From Kitasatospora viridis (GTDB taxonomy: Bacteria > Actinomycetota > Actinomycetes > Streptomycetales > Streptomycetaceae): a stretch of 64,000 nucleotides of DNA. Of this stretch, positions 9,907 to 19,071 are shown in pieces. Each line of letters begins with the position of its first letter. The stretch's first letter is position 1. The notes under the pieces are model-generated. The model was not told the DNA's origin and did no database searches. It saw only the letters and a list, made by a program, of their open reading frames with translations. Both the position numbers and the translations under genes were made by a program. The stretch spans positions 3,743,501 through 3,807,500 of the forward strand of contig NZ_VIWT01000001.1 in the NCBI RefSeq assembly GCF_007829815.1, written 5' to 3'.

Positions 9907-11402
9907 CACTGCACCACCTGGATCTCGCCGAAGCCGACCTCGATGGTGAGGTCGATGGTTCCGTGGGCCGGGCCGCCGCCCACCGGGTCCAGGTGGACCG
10001 TGCGGCGGGTGCCGAGGCCGCCCGAGGTCGAGCCGTCGTCGTCGGGGGTCTGGATGTCGCCGGCCACCACCCGCAGGTTCAGGTCGGCCGCGGTGCCGGG
10101 CGGCAGCTGCACCTCGACGTTGCCCGCGCCGAGCTGCACCTGGCTGCGCAGGGTGGCGCCGGCCGGGTCCAGCGAGGTCAGGTCGAGGTGGATGTCGCCC
10201 AGCCCCAGGGCGTACCTCGGCTGCAGCTCGGCCGCCGTCGCCGGGGCCCAGTTCCGGTCGCCCAGCGCGAAGTTGGAGATCCGCGCCTGGTCGCCCAGGC
10301 CGGCCAGGGCGAGGGTGAGGGCCAGCGCGGGCACGGCGAGCCAGCGGGCCCGGCCCCAGCGGGAGCCGACCAGCATGGTCAGGCCGAGCACCAGCAGGCC
10401 GGTGGCCAGCACGGTGGTGGCCGGCACGGTGCGGCCCTGGTGCCCGCCGGCCCAGACCGCCCAGCCGGCGCCGCCGGCCAGCAGCAGCCCGAGCAGGCCG
10501 AGTCCGGAGCCCCGCCGGCGCTCCCGGCGGGGGCGCGGCGCCCTCGGCGGCAGGTCCGGGGTGGTCTTGCGCAGCGGGTCGCCGGCCGGCAGGTCGGTCC
10601 GCTGCCACCAGGGCTGCGCGGGCATGCCGGGCGGGGGGCCGGCGCCCCAGGGGTTGCGCTCGGGGTGCCGGGGGTCCCAGTGGTAGCCGCCGCGGCCGGT
10701 CGGCGGCGCGTCGGTGGGGGGCCGGTCGGTGCCGTTGGTCGGGGCGTCCGGCGGGAGGGGGGCGGTGAAGCCCTCCTTCGCCAGGTTGACCCGGGTGTGG
10801 AACTCGGCCTTGCGGGCCGTCCACTGGGTGTGGAAGTCCTGCCGCCAGGTGTCCCAGTCGGTCAGCGCCGGGCCGTCGCCGGGCCCGCCGGCGGTGGCGG
10901 TCGCCCGGTCGTAGGGTCCGGCGGGGCGGGGCGGGGCGGCCTGGCCGCGGGCCCGGCGGCGGCGCTCCGGGTCGTGCCGGACGGCGAAGAAGACCATCGC
11001 GGCGAGCAGCAGCAGCGGCAGGATCGAGTCGCCGCTGCCCATCCAGGAGAAGAAGACGCCGGTCCCGATCACCGTCATGAGCACCGCGCCGATCGACTGC
11101 CCGTCGACCCGCCCGGTCAGCACCCGCTGCAGCTCGGTGCGCCCGTGCTTGGGGTCCTCCCGCTCGTCGGGCACGATCAGCCAGGCCAGCCCGTAGACGA
11201 AGAGCCCGAGGCCGCCGGTGAGGCAGAGCACCGCGGTGACCACCCGGAAGACCACGGGGTCGATGTCCAGGTGCCGGCCGAGCCCGCCGCACACCCCGGC
11301 CACCACGCGGTGCCGCTCGCTGCGGGCGAGCGGGGGCCGGCCGTCGGCGGCGCCCTCCTGGGTGCCCGGCTGGTCGGGCGGTGTGCTCTGCTCCTCGGTC
11401 AT
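9906..11402 (-). CDS. PspC-domain membrane protein with C-terminal toastrack/LiaF-like domain
   Basis: Start ATG 11402 follows a purine-rich GGATAGGAAC; the product has 498 residues. The N-terminal PspC domain (about 28-80) has RVVAGVCGGLGRHL and GLFVYGLAWLIVP. Helices around 105-140 follow, then a charged Pro-rich cytoplasmic region (about 150-290), a set of helices, and a C-terminal beta-rich domain (about 375-498) with a repeated pattern (LGAGNVEVQLP, VVAGDIQTPD) typical of LiaF/DUF4097 toastrack domains. PspC and LiaF-type proteins sense membrane damage and control a partner kinase. The nearby divergent kinase carries its own PspC domain, so these are probably partners. It heads an operon with a small membrane protein and an ABC exporter. 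Confidence 0.85.
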   Translation of the reverse strand: MTEEQSTPPDQPGTQEGAADGRPPLARSERHRVVAGVCGGLGRHLDIDPVVFRVVTAVLCLTGGLGLFVYGLAWLIVPDEREDPKHGRTELQRVLTGRVDGQSIGAVLMTVIGTGVFFSWMGSGDSILPLLLLAAMVFFAVRHDPERRRRARGQAAPPRPAGPYDRATATAGGPGDGPALTDWDTWRQDFHTQWTARKAEFHTRVNLAKEGFTAPLPPDAPTNGTDRPPTDAPPTGRGGYHWDPRHPERNPWGAGPPPGMPAQPWWQRTDLPAGDPLRKTTPDLPPRAPRPRRERRRGSGLGLLGLLLAGGAGWAVWAGGHQGRTVPATTVLATGLLVLGLTMLVGSRWGRARWLAVPALALTLALAGLGDQARISNFALGDRNWAPATAAELQPRYALGLGDIHLDLTSLDPAGATLRSQVQLGAGNVEVQLPPGTAADLNLRVVAGDIQTPDDDGSTSGGLGTRRTVHLDPVGGGPAHGTIDLTIEVGFGEIQVVQ

Positions 11403-11482
11403 GTTCCTATCCTGCTGGCTGCGGGGCGGCCGGGGGACCGGGGCGGCCCCCGGCCGGACCCTGAAGTCTCCCTGAGACGGGC

Positions 11483-12196
11483 TCAGGGGCGGGCCGCCCG
11501 GCGGGCCACGGCGTCGGTCAGCGCGTGGTAGAAGCGGTCGGCGATCCGCTGGTAGCCGAGGTCGTCGGGGTGCAGCCGGTCGGCGAACTCGGCGGGGGTC
11601 AGCTCGGGCGGCCGCAGGTAGTCGAAGTCCCGGCCGAGCCGCCACTCGGTGGCGGACAGGTCCTCGACCCGCCGGTTGAACGTCCGGACCGGCTGCTCCA
11701 GCCCCTCGGTGGTGGGCAGCAGGCCGAGCAGCAGCACGCTCACCCCGGGCCGGTCGGTGTAGATCCGGTCCAGCAGGGCGGCCAGCCGGTCGGCGGCGTG
11801 CGGCTTGTCCGGGCCGCGGTCCAGGTCGTTGATGCCGATGTGCAGCAGCACCACGTCGGGCCGGGCGGCGGCCAGCCAGCCGTCGATCCGGGCGGTGAGG
11901 TCGGCGACCATCCAGCCGCTGTGGCCCTCGTGCCGGTCGCCGGGGAAGAGGGTGTCGTGCTGCGAGCCGACCAGCCGCAGGGTGAACCGGGACTGTTCGG
12001 CGCAGTCCTGCCGCAGCGGCAACCGGTAGCCGGCCCCGTCGTGGCTGCCGACGCCGGCGGTGATCGAGTCGCCGAGCGGCATCACCCGCACGACCGGTGG
12101 TCCGGTGCGGGCGGCGGCCGGTGCGGCGGTGAGCAGGAGCGGCCCGCAGAGGGCACCGAGGACGGCGGCGAGGGAGCGGTGGAGGAGTCGGGGCAC
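11483..12196 (-). CDS. Secreted SGNH/GDSL hydrolase
   Basis: A 237-residue protein starting at GTG 12196 with GGGAGG eight bases upstream. A signal peptide covers about 1-29 (RSLAAVLGALCGPLLLTAAP then AAA). The four SGNH blocks are visible: Ser44 in GDSITAG, Gly in GHSGW (about 94), Asn123 in GIND, and Asp/His in HPDDLGY near the C-terminus. The family acts as esterases or lipases on acyl or carbohydrate esters outside the cell; the substrate is unknown. It sits between the two halves of the PspC-type stress locus and is transcribed towards the PspC gene 80 bases away. It may share that regulation through the palindrome upstream. Confidence 0.9.
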   Translation of the reverse strand: MPRLLHRSLAAVLGALCGPLLLTAAPAAARTGPPVVRVMPLGDSITAGVGSHDGAGYRLPLRQDCAEQSRFTLRLVGSQHDTLFPGDRHEGHSGWMVADLTARIDGWLAAARPDVVLLHIGINDLDRGPDKPHAADRLAALLDRIYTDRPGVSVLLLGLLPTTEGLEQPVRTFNRRVEDLSATEWRLGRDFDYLRPPELTPAEFADRLHPDDLGYQRIADRFYHALTDAVARRAARP

Positions 12197-12277
12197 GTCG
12201 GGACCTCCCTGGTCGAGGGGTGTGACGTCCGGTCAGGACCGGGTGCGGCCGTGCCGGGGAGGTGACTGTGTCAAAAA

Positions 12278-12292
12278 GTCAGATGATCTGAC
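12278..12292. promoter_or_regulatory. Perfect palindrome in a divergent promoter region
   Basis: GTCAGATGATCTGAC is a perfect 7-bp inverted repeat about one central base. It lies in the 171-base gap between the leftward SGNH hydrolase (start 12196) and the rightward PspC-domain kinase (start 12368 or 12383). It has the size of an operator for a dimeric regulator; which one is unknown, the NarL-type regulator at 13818 being the nearest candidate. Confidence 0.5.
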
Positions 12293-12367
12293 GGATCGAA
12301 ACACCGCCGGTCCGGCCCCGTTCAGCACCTAGGGGGAAGACCCTGATGCATTCGGACCTGCGGCCGT

Positions 12368-13825
12368 GTGACCATCTGTGGCGTGGCAAGCCCCGACCCC
12401 GTGACCAGCACCGGCGCCGACGGACCGGCCGGCGGCGACACCGCCGCCGAGCAACCCGACCGCCCGCCGTTCCGCAAGCTCTACCGCAGCCCGCACTCGC
12501 GCATGCTCGGCGGAGTCGCGCACGGCCTCGCGGTCCACCTCGGCCTGCCCGTCACCTGGGTGCGGGCCGCCTTCGTGCTGCTCTTCTTCGCCAACGGGAT
12601 CGGCGTGCTGCTCTACGCGGCCTTCTGGTTCGTGGTGCCGATCGGCATCGGCGAGCCCGCGCTGGGCTCCGAATGGGTCTGGGCGGGCGGCCAGTTCGTC
12701 CCGGCCGGCGCCTCCGGCGTCACCCCGGAGCCGCTGCGCAAGGGCCGCCGGGGCCGGCTCGGCCGGCTGCGCGACCTGCTGCAGGGCACCTTCCAGGGCG
12801 AGCCGGTGATCGCCGAGCAGGCCGTGCCGGGCGAGCCGCCGGCCGCCGCCAGCCGGCGCAACGCCGGGCAGCTGGCCGCCCTGCTGATGCTGGTGGTCGG
12901 CGTGATGTGGCTGCTCAACGCGCTGCACCTGCAGTCCTCGCAGCCCTACGCCTGGCCGCTGCTGGCGATCGGCGTCGGCGTCGCGCTGGTCTGGCGGCAG
13001 GCCGACGACTCCCGCTGGGCCCGCTGGTTCGGCCTGACCGGCGGCCGCCGGCGCAGCGCGGTGGCCCGGGTCGGCGCGGGCGTGCTGCTGGTCGCCGCCG
13101 GCATCGTCGGGTTCCTGATCCTGCAGGGCACCGGCTCGGCGGTCGGCTCGGTGGTGGAGGCGTCGCTCGCGGTGCTGGCCGGGGTGCTGGTGCTGACCGG
13201 CCCGTACGCGCTGCGGATGTGGCAGGACCTGGGCGCCGAGCGGACGGCCCGGATCCGGGCCCAGGAGCGGGCCGAGATCGCCGCGCACATCCACGACTCG
13301 GTGCTGCACACGCTGACCCTGATCCAGCGCCGGGCGGAGGACCCGAAGGAGGTGCAGCGCCTGGCCCGGGCCCAGGAGCGCGAGCTGCGGCTCTGGCTCT
13401 ACCGTCCGGAGGCCGCCGCCGAGGCCGCGCCCGATACCCTGGCGGAGCGGATCCGCGAGGTGGTCGCCGAGGTCGAGGACCGGCACGGGGTGCCGATCGA
13501 GCTGGTCTGCGTCGGCGACTGCCCGATGGACGAGCGGATCGCCGCACAGATGCAGGCCGCGCGCGAGGCGATGGTGAACGCCGCCAAGTACGGTGGCGGG
13601 GCACCGGTGCAGGTGTACGCCGAGGTGGAGGGGAGGACGGTGCTGGTGTTCGTGCGCGACCACGGCCCCGGCTTCGACCCGGACACCGTGCCCGAGGACC
13701 GGATGGGCGTCCGCGAGTCGATCATCGGGCGGATGAAGCGGCACGGCGGCACCGCCCGGGTCCGCCCCGCGCCGGACGGCGGTACCGAGGTCGAGCTGGA
13801 GATGGAGAGAGCCGCAGATGACTGA
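12368..13825 (+). CDS. PspC-domain sensor histidine kinase (HisKA_3/LiaS-like)
   Basis: Read from GTG 12368 it has 485 residues; GTG 12383 is an equally plausible start and neither has a good SD. A PspC domain at about 38-95 (SRMLGGVAHGLAVHLGLP, LLYAAFWFVVPI) is followed by helices near 165-185, 196-209, 236-252 and 262-280. The kinase region has H-box HIHDSVLHTLTLIQ with His309, typical of NarL-partner kinases, and a HATPase domain with VNAAKYGG, VRDHGPGFDP and a short GVRESIIGRM segment. It should autophosphorylate on membrane stress and pass the phosphate to the regulator it overlaps by eight bases. The PspC domain likely interacts with the divergently encoded PspC/toastrack protein. Confidence 0.93.
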   Translation: MTICGVASPDPVTSTGADGPAGGDTAAEQPDRPPFRKLYRSPHSRMLGGVAHGLAVHLGLPVTWVRAAFVLLFFANGIGVLLYAAFWFVVPIGIGEPALGSEWVWAGGQFVPAGASGVTPEPLRKGRRGRLGRLRDLLQGTFQGEPVIAEQAVPGEPPAAASRRNAGQLAALLMLVVGVMWLLNALHLQSSQPYAWPLLAIGVGVALVWRQADDSRWARWFGLTGGRRRSAVARVGAGVLLVAAGIVGFLILQGTGSAVGSVVEASLAVLAGVLVLTGPYALRMWQDLGAERTARIRAQERAEIAAHIHDSVLHTLTLIQRRAEDPKEVQRLARAQERELRLWLYRPEAAAEAAPDTLAERIREVVAEVEDRHGVPIELVCVGDCPMDERIAAQMQAAREAMVNAAKYGGGAPVQVYAEVEGRTVLVFVRDHGPGFDPDTVPEDRMGVRESIIGRMKRHGGTARVRPAPDGGTEVELEMERAADD

Positions 13826-14501
13826 CGCTGAGTCCGTGCCCGACAGGACCGCCCGCGTGGTGCTGGTGGACGACCACCGGATGTTCCGCACCGGCGTGCG
13901 CGCCGAGATCGGCCGCACCGAGGTGACCGGGATCGACGTGGTCGGCGAGGCCGACGACGTGGAGTCCGCGGTCCGGGTGGTCGCCGAGACCCGCCCGGAC
14001 GTGGTGCTGCTCGACGTTCACCTGCCCGGTGGCGGCGGCGTCGAGGTGCTGCGCCGCTCGACCGCGGTGATGGGCGAGCCGGGCGGGGTGAAGTTCCTCG
14101 CGCTCTCCGTCTCGGACGCGGCCGACGACGTGATCGGGGTGATCCGCGGCGGTGCCCGGGGCTACGTCACCAAGACCATCACCGGCGCCGACCTGGTGGG
14201 TGCGATCTTCCGGATCGCCGACGGCGACGCGGTCTTCTCGCCCCGGCTGGCCGGCTTCGTGCTGGACGCCTTCGCCGCCACGGACACTCCTCCGGTGGAC
14301 GAGGACCTCGACCGGTTGACCCAGCGCGAGCGCGAGGTGCTCCGGCTGATCGCCCGCGGCTACGCCTACAAGGAGATCGCCAAGCAGCTCTTCATCTCGG
14401 TGAAGACGGTGGAGAGCCACGTCTCCGCGGTGCTGCGCAAGCTGCAGCTGAGCAACCGTCACGAGCTGACCCGGTGGGCGACGGCGCGGCGGCTGGTCTG
14501 A
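13818..14501 (+). CDS. NarL/LuxR-type response regulator
   Basis: The product has 227 residues and overlaps the kinase gene by eight bases, hence co-translation. The receiver domain has acidic residues VDDH (17-20), phospho-acceptor Asp66 in VVLLDVHLP and a lysine in YVTKTIT. A LuxR helix-turn-helix (about 158-220) has LTQREREVLRLIARGYAYKEIAKQ (shown in part) and VKTVESHVSAVLRKL. It is the output partner of the PspC-domain kinase, most likely controlling the divergent PspC operon. No terminator is evident after it. Confidence 0.95.
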   Translation: MTDAESVPDRTARVVLVDDHRMFRTGVRAEIGRTEVTGIDVVGEADDVESAVRVVAETRPDVVLLDVHLPGGGGVEVLRRSTAVMGEPGGVKFLALSVSDAADDVIGVIRGGARGYVTKTITGADLVGAIFRIADGDAVFSPRLAGFVLDAFAATDTPPVDEDLDRLTQREREVLRLIARGYAYKEIAKQLFISVKTVESHVSAVLRKLQLSNRHELTRWATARRLV

Positions 14502-14556
14502 CCGGACCGCGCGGGGCGGGTGAACCTGGCGGGGGCGCCGGGGAGTTAGTGATTAT

Positions 14557-14577
14557 GTGCGGATAATATGCGCGCAC
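14557..14577 (+). promoter_or_regulatory. AT-rich spot with inverted repeat and -10-like GATAAT
   Basis: GTGCG (14557-14561) and CGCAC (14573-14577) flank GATAATATGCG. GATAAT at 14562-14567 resembles a -10 box for the membrane-protein gene 170 bases downstream. The repeat arms are short, so this is a weak candidate. Confidence 0.3.
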
Positions 14578-14739
14578 TGAGCGCGCCGGGGGAGCTCCAG
14601 TACGACCAGCCGGGTGATCGGCGGGCTCCCACAACCGTCCGGCTGACGCCTCATCCGCTGCCAGACCTCCGGCCACCAGGCCGGAGGCCGCCCCGGACCC
14701 GGGAAGCCGGGTCCCAGAGTTGCCGTATCGTGGAGCACC

Positions 14740-16386
14740 GTGACCGACACCGCCGCTTCGAGCCCCCCCGCGCCCGGGACGTCCGCCGACGTCCACCCGG
14801 CCGGCGAATCCGCCGCAGGCGGTGACGGCAGCGCCGTTCCTCCGCAGTCCTTCCTGCGCCGGCTCTTCCGGATCACCCCCTACCGGGTGACCGGGTTCAT
14901 CTTCATGCTGGTGCTCGTCCCGATGGCCGCCAGGCTGCCCTGGTCCGGCGACATCGGCCAGCACGCCTCGACCATATGGCGGCTGCGCGAGAACCTCTCG
15001 CACCCGACCAGCCCGATGATCGACGTGCCCGGCAACGGCAGCCCGTACTTCTCGCCCTACCAGGTGTTCGGCGCCCTGGTGTCGCTGGCCACCGGCCTGG
15101 TGCCGCTGAAGACGCTGCACCTGCTCGCGGTGATGAACTCGCTGCTGATCATCACCGGCCTCGGGGCCTTCGTGCGGGCGCTGACCCCGCGCCGCTGGGC
15201 CCCGGTGCTGGCGCTGTTCTGCTACTTCTTCCTCTGGGGCGTCGACGTCTCGGTGTGGAGCGGGTACGAGTCCTGGCTCTCCTTCTGCCTGGGCCTGTCC
15301 TACCCGAGTGCCTTCGCGGCCGGCCTGATGTTCTGGATCTGGGCCGGCACGCTGCGGCTGCTCGGCCGGGTGCCGGAGCGCGCGCCGCTCTCCGACAGCC
15401 TGGCGGTGCGGGTCCCGCTCCACCTGGTGCTCGGGCTCGGGCTCTTCGTGGTGCTGCTCTCGCACCCGTTCACCGGCATCGTGATCTGCATGGGCATGGC
15501 CGGCATCATGATCGGCTCGCTGCGCGGGCTGGCCCTGCGCAACTGGCTGCTCTGGGCCTTCTCGGCGCTGGTCGTGCTGGTCGCCGTGCTGGCCTGGCCG
15601 TACTGGGACCTGCTGAACCAGGGTCAGTCCGCCGCGCTCGACGCGATGCACCGCGGCCTGTACAGCCACCCGCTGAACTGGTTCGGCTTCGCGGTGGTGA
15701 TCGGCCTGCCCGCGCTGGTGATGCGGTTCCGGCGCAACAAGCTCGACCCGCTGGTGCTCACCTTCCTGCTGGTGGCCGCCGCCGTCGGCTACGGCTGGGT
15801 CAGCGGCCACTACAGCTTCGGCCGGGCCTACCCGGGCCTGATCGCGATGCTGCAGATCGCCACCGCGATCGAGGCCGCGAACGTCCCGTGGAAGCAGTGG
15901 TTCAAGCGCGAGTACACCGTGCTGGTCTCGGTGGCGCTGGTCTTCGGCATGTGGGTGCAGGCCGGCACGGTCTTCTACCTGATCCCGAAGTCGGACTTCC
16001 CCAAGGGCATGGTCGACAACGTCCAGACCTGGAACCCGTGGCCCGGCTACCAGTGGACCGCCAAGTACCTGAAGTACGGCGACATAGTCATGACCACCGG
16101 TGAGCGCCCGCTCGCGCAGCTCCCCGCCTACGGCTACTTCACCGTGCAGGCCGGCTACCCGGACCCGGCGGTGGCGCAGAGCGTGCTCGACGAGCGTTCG
16201 CACGACACCTGGGTCTTCTTCTCCAAGGAGGCCACCGATGACACCAAGTGGCAGCTGATCGACAAGTACCACGTCGGCTGGGTGATCATCAGGCCCGAGG
16301 ACGGCGTGGTGCCGACCGGCCCCGGGTTCCAGGTGGTCACCACGAGTCCGCAGGGCGAGGACCTGATCAAGGTCACCAAGCCCTGA
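14740..16386 (+). CDS. Polytopic membrane protein, GT-C-like, unknown
   Basis: Starts at GTG 14740 with GGAG four bases upstream and gives 548 residues. After about 40 Pro/Ala-rich residues come roughly ten to twelve transmembrane helices from about residue 50 to 430, then a C-terminal soluble part of about 120 residues (from VDNVQTWNPWPGYQW onward). The first loop carries acidic residues in LPWSGDIGQHASTIW, similar in position to the catalytic Asp of GT-C glycosyltransferases, and SPYFSPYQVFGAL follows. I cannot name the family with certainty; 6-pyruvoyl-tetrahydropterin-synthase-related membrane proteins and GT-C enzymes are the best guesses. It opens a block with an acyltransferase, two PIG-V-like enzymes and a polyprenyl-phosphate sugar synthase, favouring an envelope glycan role. 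A strong terminator follows. Confidence 0.75.
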   Translation: MTDTAASSPPAPGTSADVHPAGESAAGGDGSAVPPQSFLRRLFRITPYRVTGFIFMLVLVPMAARLPWSGDIGQHASTIWRLRENLSHPTSPMIDVPGNGSPYFSPYQVFGALVSLATGLVPLKTLHLLAVMNSLLIITGLGAFVRALTPRRWAPVLALFCYFFLWGVDVSVWSGYESWLSFCLGLSYPSAFAAGLMFWIWAGTLRLLGRVPERAPLSDSLAVRVPLHLVLGLGLFVVLLSHPFTGIVICMGMAGIMIGSLRGLALRNWLLWAFSALVVLVAVLAWPYWDLLNQGQSAALDAMHRGLYSHPLNWFGFAVVIGLPALVMRFRRNKLDPLVLTFLLVAAAVGYGWVSGHYSFGRAYPGLIAMLQIATAIEAANVPWKQWFKREYTVLVSVALVFGMWVQAGTVFYLIPKSDFPKGMVDNVQTWNPWPGYQWTAKYLKYGDIVMTTGERPLAQLPAYGYFTVQAGYPDPAVAQSVLDERSHDTWVFFSKEATDDTKWQLIDKYHVGWVIIRPEDGVVPTGPGFQVVTTSPQGEDLIKVTKP

Positions 16387-16420
16387 CCCGCGGGAGCCCG
16401 GCTCCCGTCCCCGGACCGCA

Positions 16421-16454
16421 CCGGCACCGCTCGTCATCCGACGAGCGGTGCCGG
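16421..16454 (+). terminator. Terminator after the GT-C-like gene
   Basis: A 15-bp perfect stem (16421-16435 with 16440-16454, CCGGCACCGCTCGTC) with the 4-base loop ATCC. Confidence 0.88.
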
Positions 16455-16526
16455 CGTCGTTCCGGCCCCCTCCAGCCCGCCAGCGCGTAGGCCGAGGAGC
16501 CACGCGTCGCGAAGGAAGGCGTCGTC

Positions 16527-17717
16527 ATGCCGCTGTCCCTGCTGCCGAGCCGCGCCCCGCAGGAAGGGGGGGAGCCCGACCGCGACGCCACCCGGACCAG
16601 CAAGCGGCCGCGGCTCTACGTGCTCGACGGCATAAGGCTGCTGGCGGCGCTGAGCGTGATGCTCTTCCACTACGTGGGCAAGCCGGTGGGCTGGGACCAG
16701 ACCTGGCGCGGGCGCCCGGACCGGCTGCTGCCCGGCCTGCACGACGCGGCGATCTACGGCTGGGTCGGCGTCGAGCTGTTCTTCCTGATCAGCGGCTTCG
16801 TCATCTGCATGTCCTGCTGGGGCAAGCGGCCGCAGGACTTCTTCGTCTCCCGGGTGGTCCGGCTCTACCCCGCGTACTGGACGGCGGTGCTGATCACCAC
16901 CGGCGTGGTGGCCGCGGCCGGCTACTCCTTCACCACCGCCAAGGACCTGACGCCGCGGGCGGTGATCACCAACCTGACGATGCTGCAGGCGCCGATCGGC
17001 GCGCCCTCGGTGGACCCGAGCTATTGGACGCTCTGGGTGGAAATGCTCTTCTACGTGCTGTTCGCGGTCGTCGTGGTGGTCGGCCTGACGTACCGTCGGG
17101 TGGTGGCGTTCTGCGGAATCTGGATGTTCCTGGCGGTGCTCGCGCCGGCCGTGGACCTCCCGCTGCTCAGCACCCTGGCGCAGGCCGACTACGCCCCCTT
17201 CTTCACGGCCGGGATCACCATGTTCCTGATGTACCGGTTCGGCCCGAACCTGCTGCTCTGGTGCATGCTCGGGTTCTGCTGGATGGTGGCCCAGTACCGG
17301 CTGCAGAGCACCGTCGAGATGTACCAGCAGTGGCTGCCGCAGCACATCTCCTGGACCGTCGCGACCGCGCTGATGACGCTCTGCTTCCTGCAGGTGCTCG
17401 GCGCCGCGCTCGGCCTCTTCGACCGGATCCAGTGGCGCCGGCTGACCGTCGCCGGCGCGCTCACCTACCCGGTCTACCTGCTGCACCAGGAGCTCGGCGT
17501 CACCGGCATCCACTGGCTGCGCCAGTGGCTGGCGCCGCGCACCACGCTCGCCCTGGTCGTGCTGGGCGTGCTGCTGCTCTCCTACCTGGTGCACCGGCTG
17601 GTGGAGACCCCGGTCTCCGGCCTGCTCAAGCGCGGACTGGGCGCCGCCTTCGCCTCGGTGACCGAGGCGGACGAGCGGGCCCGGGCGGCCGCTGCCGGGG
17701 AGGTGACCAGGGCGTGA
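16527..17717 (+). CDS. Acyltransferase family 3 membrane protein (OafA/YrhL-like)
   Basis: The product has 396 residues; ATG 16527 is preceded by GAAGGAAGG. Residues about 29-370 make the ten-helix acyltransferase-3 fold with the family motif LDGIRLLAALSVMLFHY (conserved Arg and His) and VELFFLISGFVICMS, and VVRLYPAYW. These proteins move acetyl or other acyl groups across the membrane onto sugars or lipids. It overlaps the next gene by four bases, so it is coupled to the PIG-V-like mannosyltransferase. The likely acceptor is the glycan made by its neighbours, but that is inference. Confidence 0.92.
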   Translation: MPLSLLPSRAPQEGGEPDRDATRTSKRPRLYVLDGIRLLAALSVMLFHYVGKPVGWDQTWRGRPDRLLPGLHDAAIYGWVGVELFFLISGFVICMSCWGKRPQDFFVSRVVRLYPAYWTAVLITTGVVAAAGYSFTTAKDLTPRAVITNLTMLQAPIGAPSVDPSYWTLWVEMLFYVLFAVVVVVGLTYRRVVAFCGIWMFLAVLAPAVDLPLLSTLAQADYAPFFTAGITMFLMYRFGPNLLLWCMLGFCWMVAQYRLQSTVEMYQQWLPQHISWTVATALMTLCFLQVLGAALGLFDRIQWRRLTVAGALTYPVYLLHQELGVTGIHWLRQWLAPRTTLALVVLGVLLLSYLVHRLVETPVSGLLKRGLGAAFASVTEADERARAAAAGEVTRA

Positions 17718-18946
17718 GCCAGCGGGCGGTGGCGGGGGAAGCGCCGGGGGGTCCGGTTCCGGTCGGTTCCACGACCGCACGCCGTTCGCCGTCCGGTCCG
17801 GTCCGGACGCTGCGGCGGGGCCTCGGCCCCGCCCTGCCGGCCCTGCTGGCCTTCGTCGCGGTGCGCGCGACCGGGCTGGCGATGATGTGGCTGCACCCCG
17901 GCCACGGGTCGGTGCTCGCCCGGCTCGCCGGCCTCTGGGACGCGCCCTACTACCAGGGGGTCGCCGAGCACGGGTACTCCGACGACCTCGGCATCGGCGG
18001 CTACCAGAACGGCGTGCCCTACTCGTCCCGGGCCTTCTTCCCGCTCTACCCCGCGTGCATCCGGGCCGCGCACACCGTGCTCCCGCTCTCCTACGCGCAC
18101 GCCGCGCTGCTGGTGGCCTGGTGCTTCGCGGTGCTGGCGGCGGCCGGGATCTACAGCTTCGCCGCCTACGTGTACAAGCCCAGGACCGGGGTGATCGCGG
18201 TGGTGGTCTGGGCCGCGCTGCCCTACGGGGTGGTGGAGAGCCTGGCCTACTCGGAGCCGGTCTTCACCGCCTTCGCCGCCTGGGCGCTGGCCGCGGTGGT
18301 CCGCCGGCGCTGGATCGCCGCGGGCCTGCTCAGCTGCCTGAGCTGCCTGGCCCGGCCGAGCGGCCTGGCCGTGGCGGCGGCCGTGGCCGCGGCGGCCGCC
18401 GCCGAGGCGGTGCGGCTGCTGCGCGCCCGGCGCCCGCTCGACCCGCAGCTGCCGGTGGCGGTGCTGCTGGCCCCGGCCGGCTGGATCGGGTACGTGGCCT
18501 ACGTCGGCTACGTGCGGGGCACCCCGCGCGGCTACTTCGACGTGCAGTCGGCCTGGGGCAGCCAGTTCGACTTCGGCCGCGCCACCCTGCGGTGGTTCAC
18601 CGACCTGACGCTGCGCCAGGGGACGGCCACCACGCTGGCCCAGGTGGTGGCGGCCGGGGTGGTGGCCGCCTCGCTGGTGCTGTTCGTACTGGCCGTGGTC
18701 CAGCGCCAGCCGCTGCCGGCCCTGGTGTACGGCGGCGCCATGCTGGTGATCGCGCTCGGCGACGGCTCGGCGGACGCCCCGCGCGCCCGGCTGCTGCTGC
18801 CGGCCTTCGTGCTGCTGCTGCCGGTGGCGGCCGGGCTCTCCCGGATCCGGTCCGCGGTCTCGCTCTGGGTGGTGCTCGGTTCGCTGGCGGTCTGCTCGGG
18901 CGTCTACGGCGTCCACCTGGTCTACGTGAGCGGCTACTCGCCGTGA
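17714..18946 (+). CDS. PIG-V-like mannosyltransferase (GT-C), copy 1
   Basis: Starts at GTG 17714, overlapping the acyltransferase stop (GTGA); 410 residues. The first extracytoplasmic loop has the family motif WDAPYYQGVAEHGY (the Asp is the presumed GT-C catalytic residue), followed by RAFFPLYPACIR. About nine helices follow. PIG-V homologues use a polyprenyl-phosphate sugar on the outer face of the membrane. In this block the donor could come from the GT2 enzyme encoded at 20457. Compared with copies 2 (19072) and 3 (35225) the catalytic motif reads WDAPYY instead of (Y/W)DG(R/K)WY, so it is the most diverged of the three. Confidence 0.85.
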   Translation: MSQRAVAGEAPGGPVPVGSTTARRSPSGPVRTLRRGLGPALPALLAFVAVRATGLAMMWLHPGHGSVLARLAGLWDAPYYQGVAEHGYSDDLGIGGYQNGVPYSSRAFFPLYPACIRAAHTVLPLSYAHAALLVAWCFAVLAAAGIYSFAAYVYKPRTGVIAVVVWAALPYGVVESLAYSEPVFTAFAAWALAAVVRRRWIAAGLLSCLSCLARPSGLAVAAAVAAAAAAEAVRLLRARRPLDPQLPVAVLLAPAGWIGYVAYVGYVRGTPRGYFDVQSAWGSQFDFGRATLRWFTDLTLRQGTATTLAQVVAAGVVAASLVLFVLAVVQRQPLPALVYGGAMLVIALGDGSADAPRARLLLPAFVLLLPVAAGLSRIRSAVSLWVVLGSLAVCSGVYGVHLVYVSGYSP

Positions 18947-18956
18947 GGATCCGGTG

Positions 18957-18983
18957 TCCGCGCGCCGGTGCCGCGAGCGCGGA
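18957..18983 (+). terminator. Weak hairpin between PIG-V-like genes
   Basis: A 7-bp stem TCCGCGC/GCGCGGA with a 13-base loop follows the copy 1 stop. It could be an attenuator or a weak terminator. Confidence 0.35.
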
Positions 18984-19071
18984 TGGCAGGCGGGATCCGG
19001 CCATGCCGTAAGCTCGCGGCTGCATTGAATCCGTACGCCTCGGCCACGACGCAGACCAAGGGGACCAGTTC

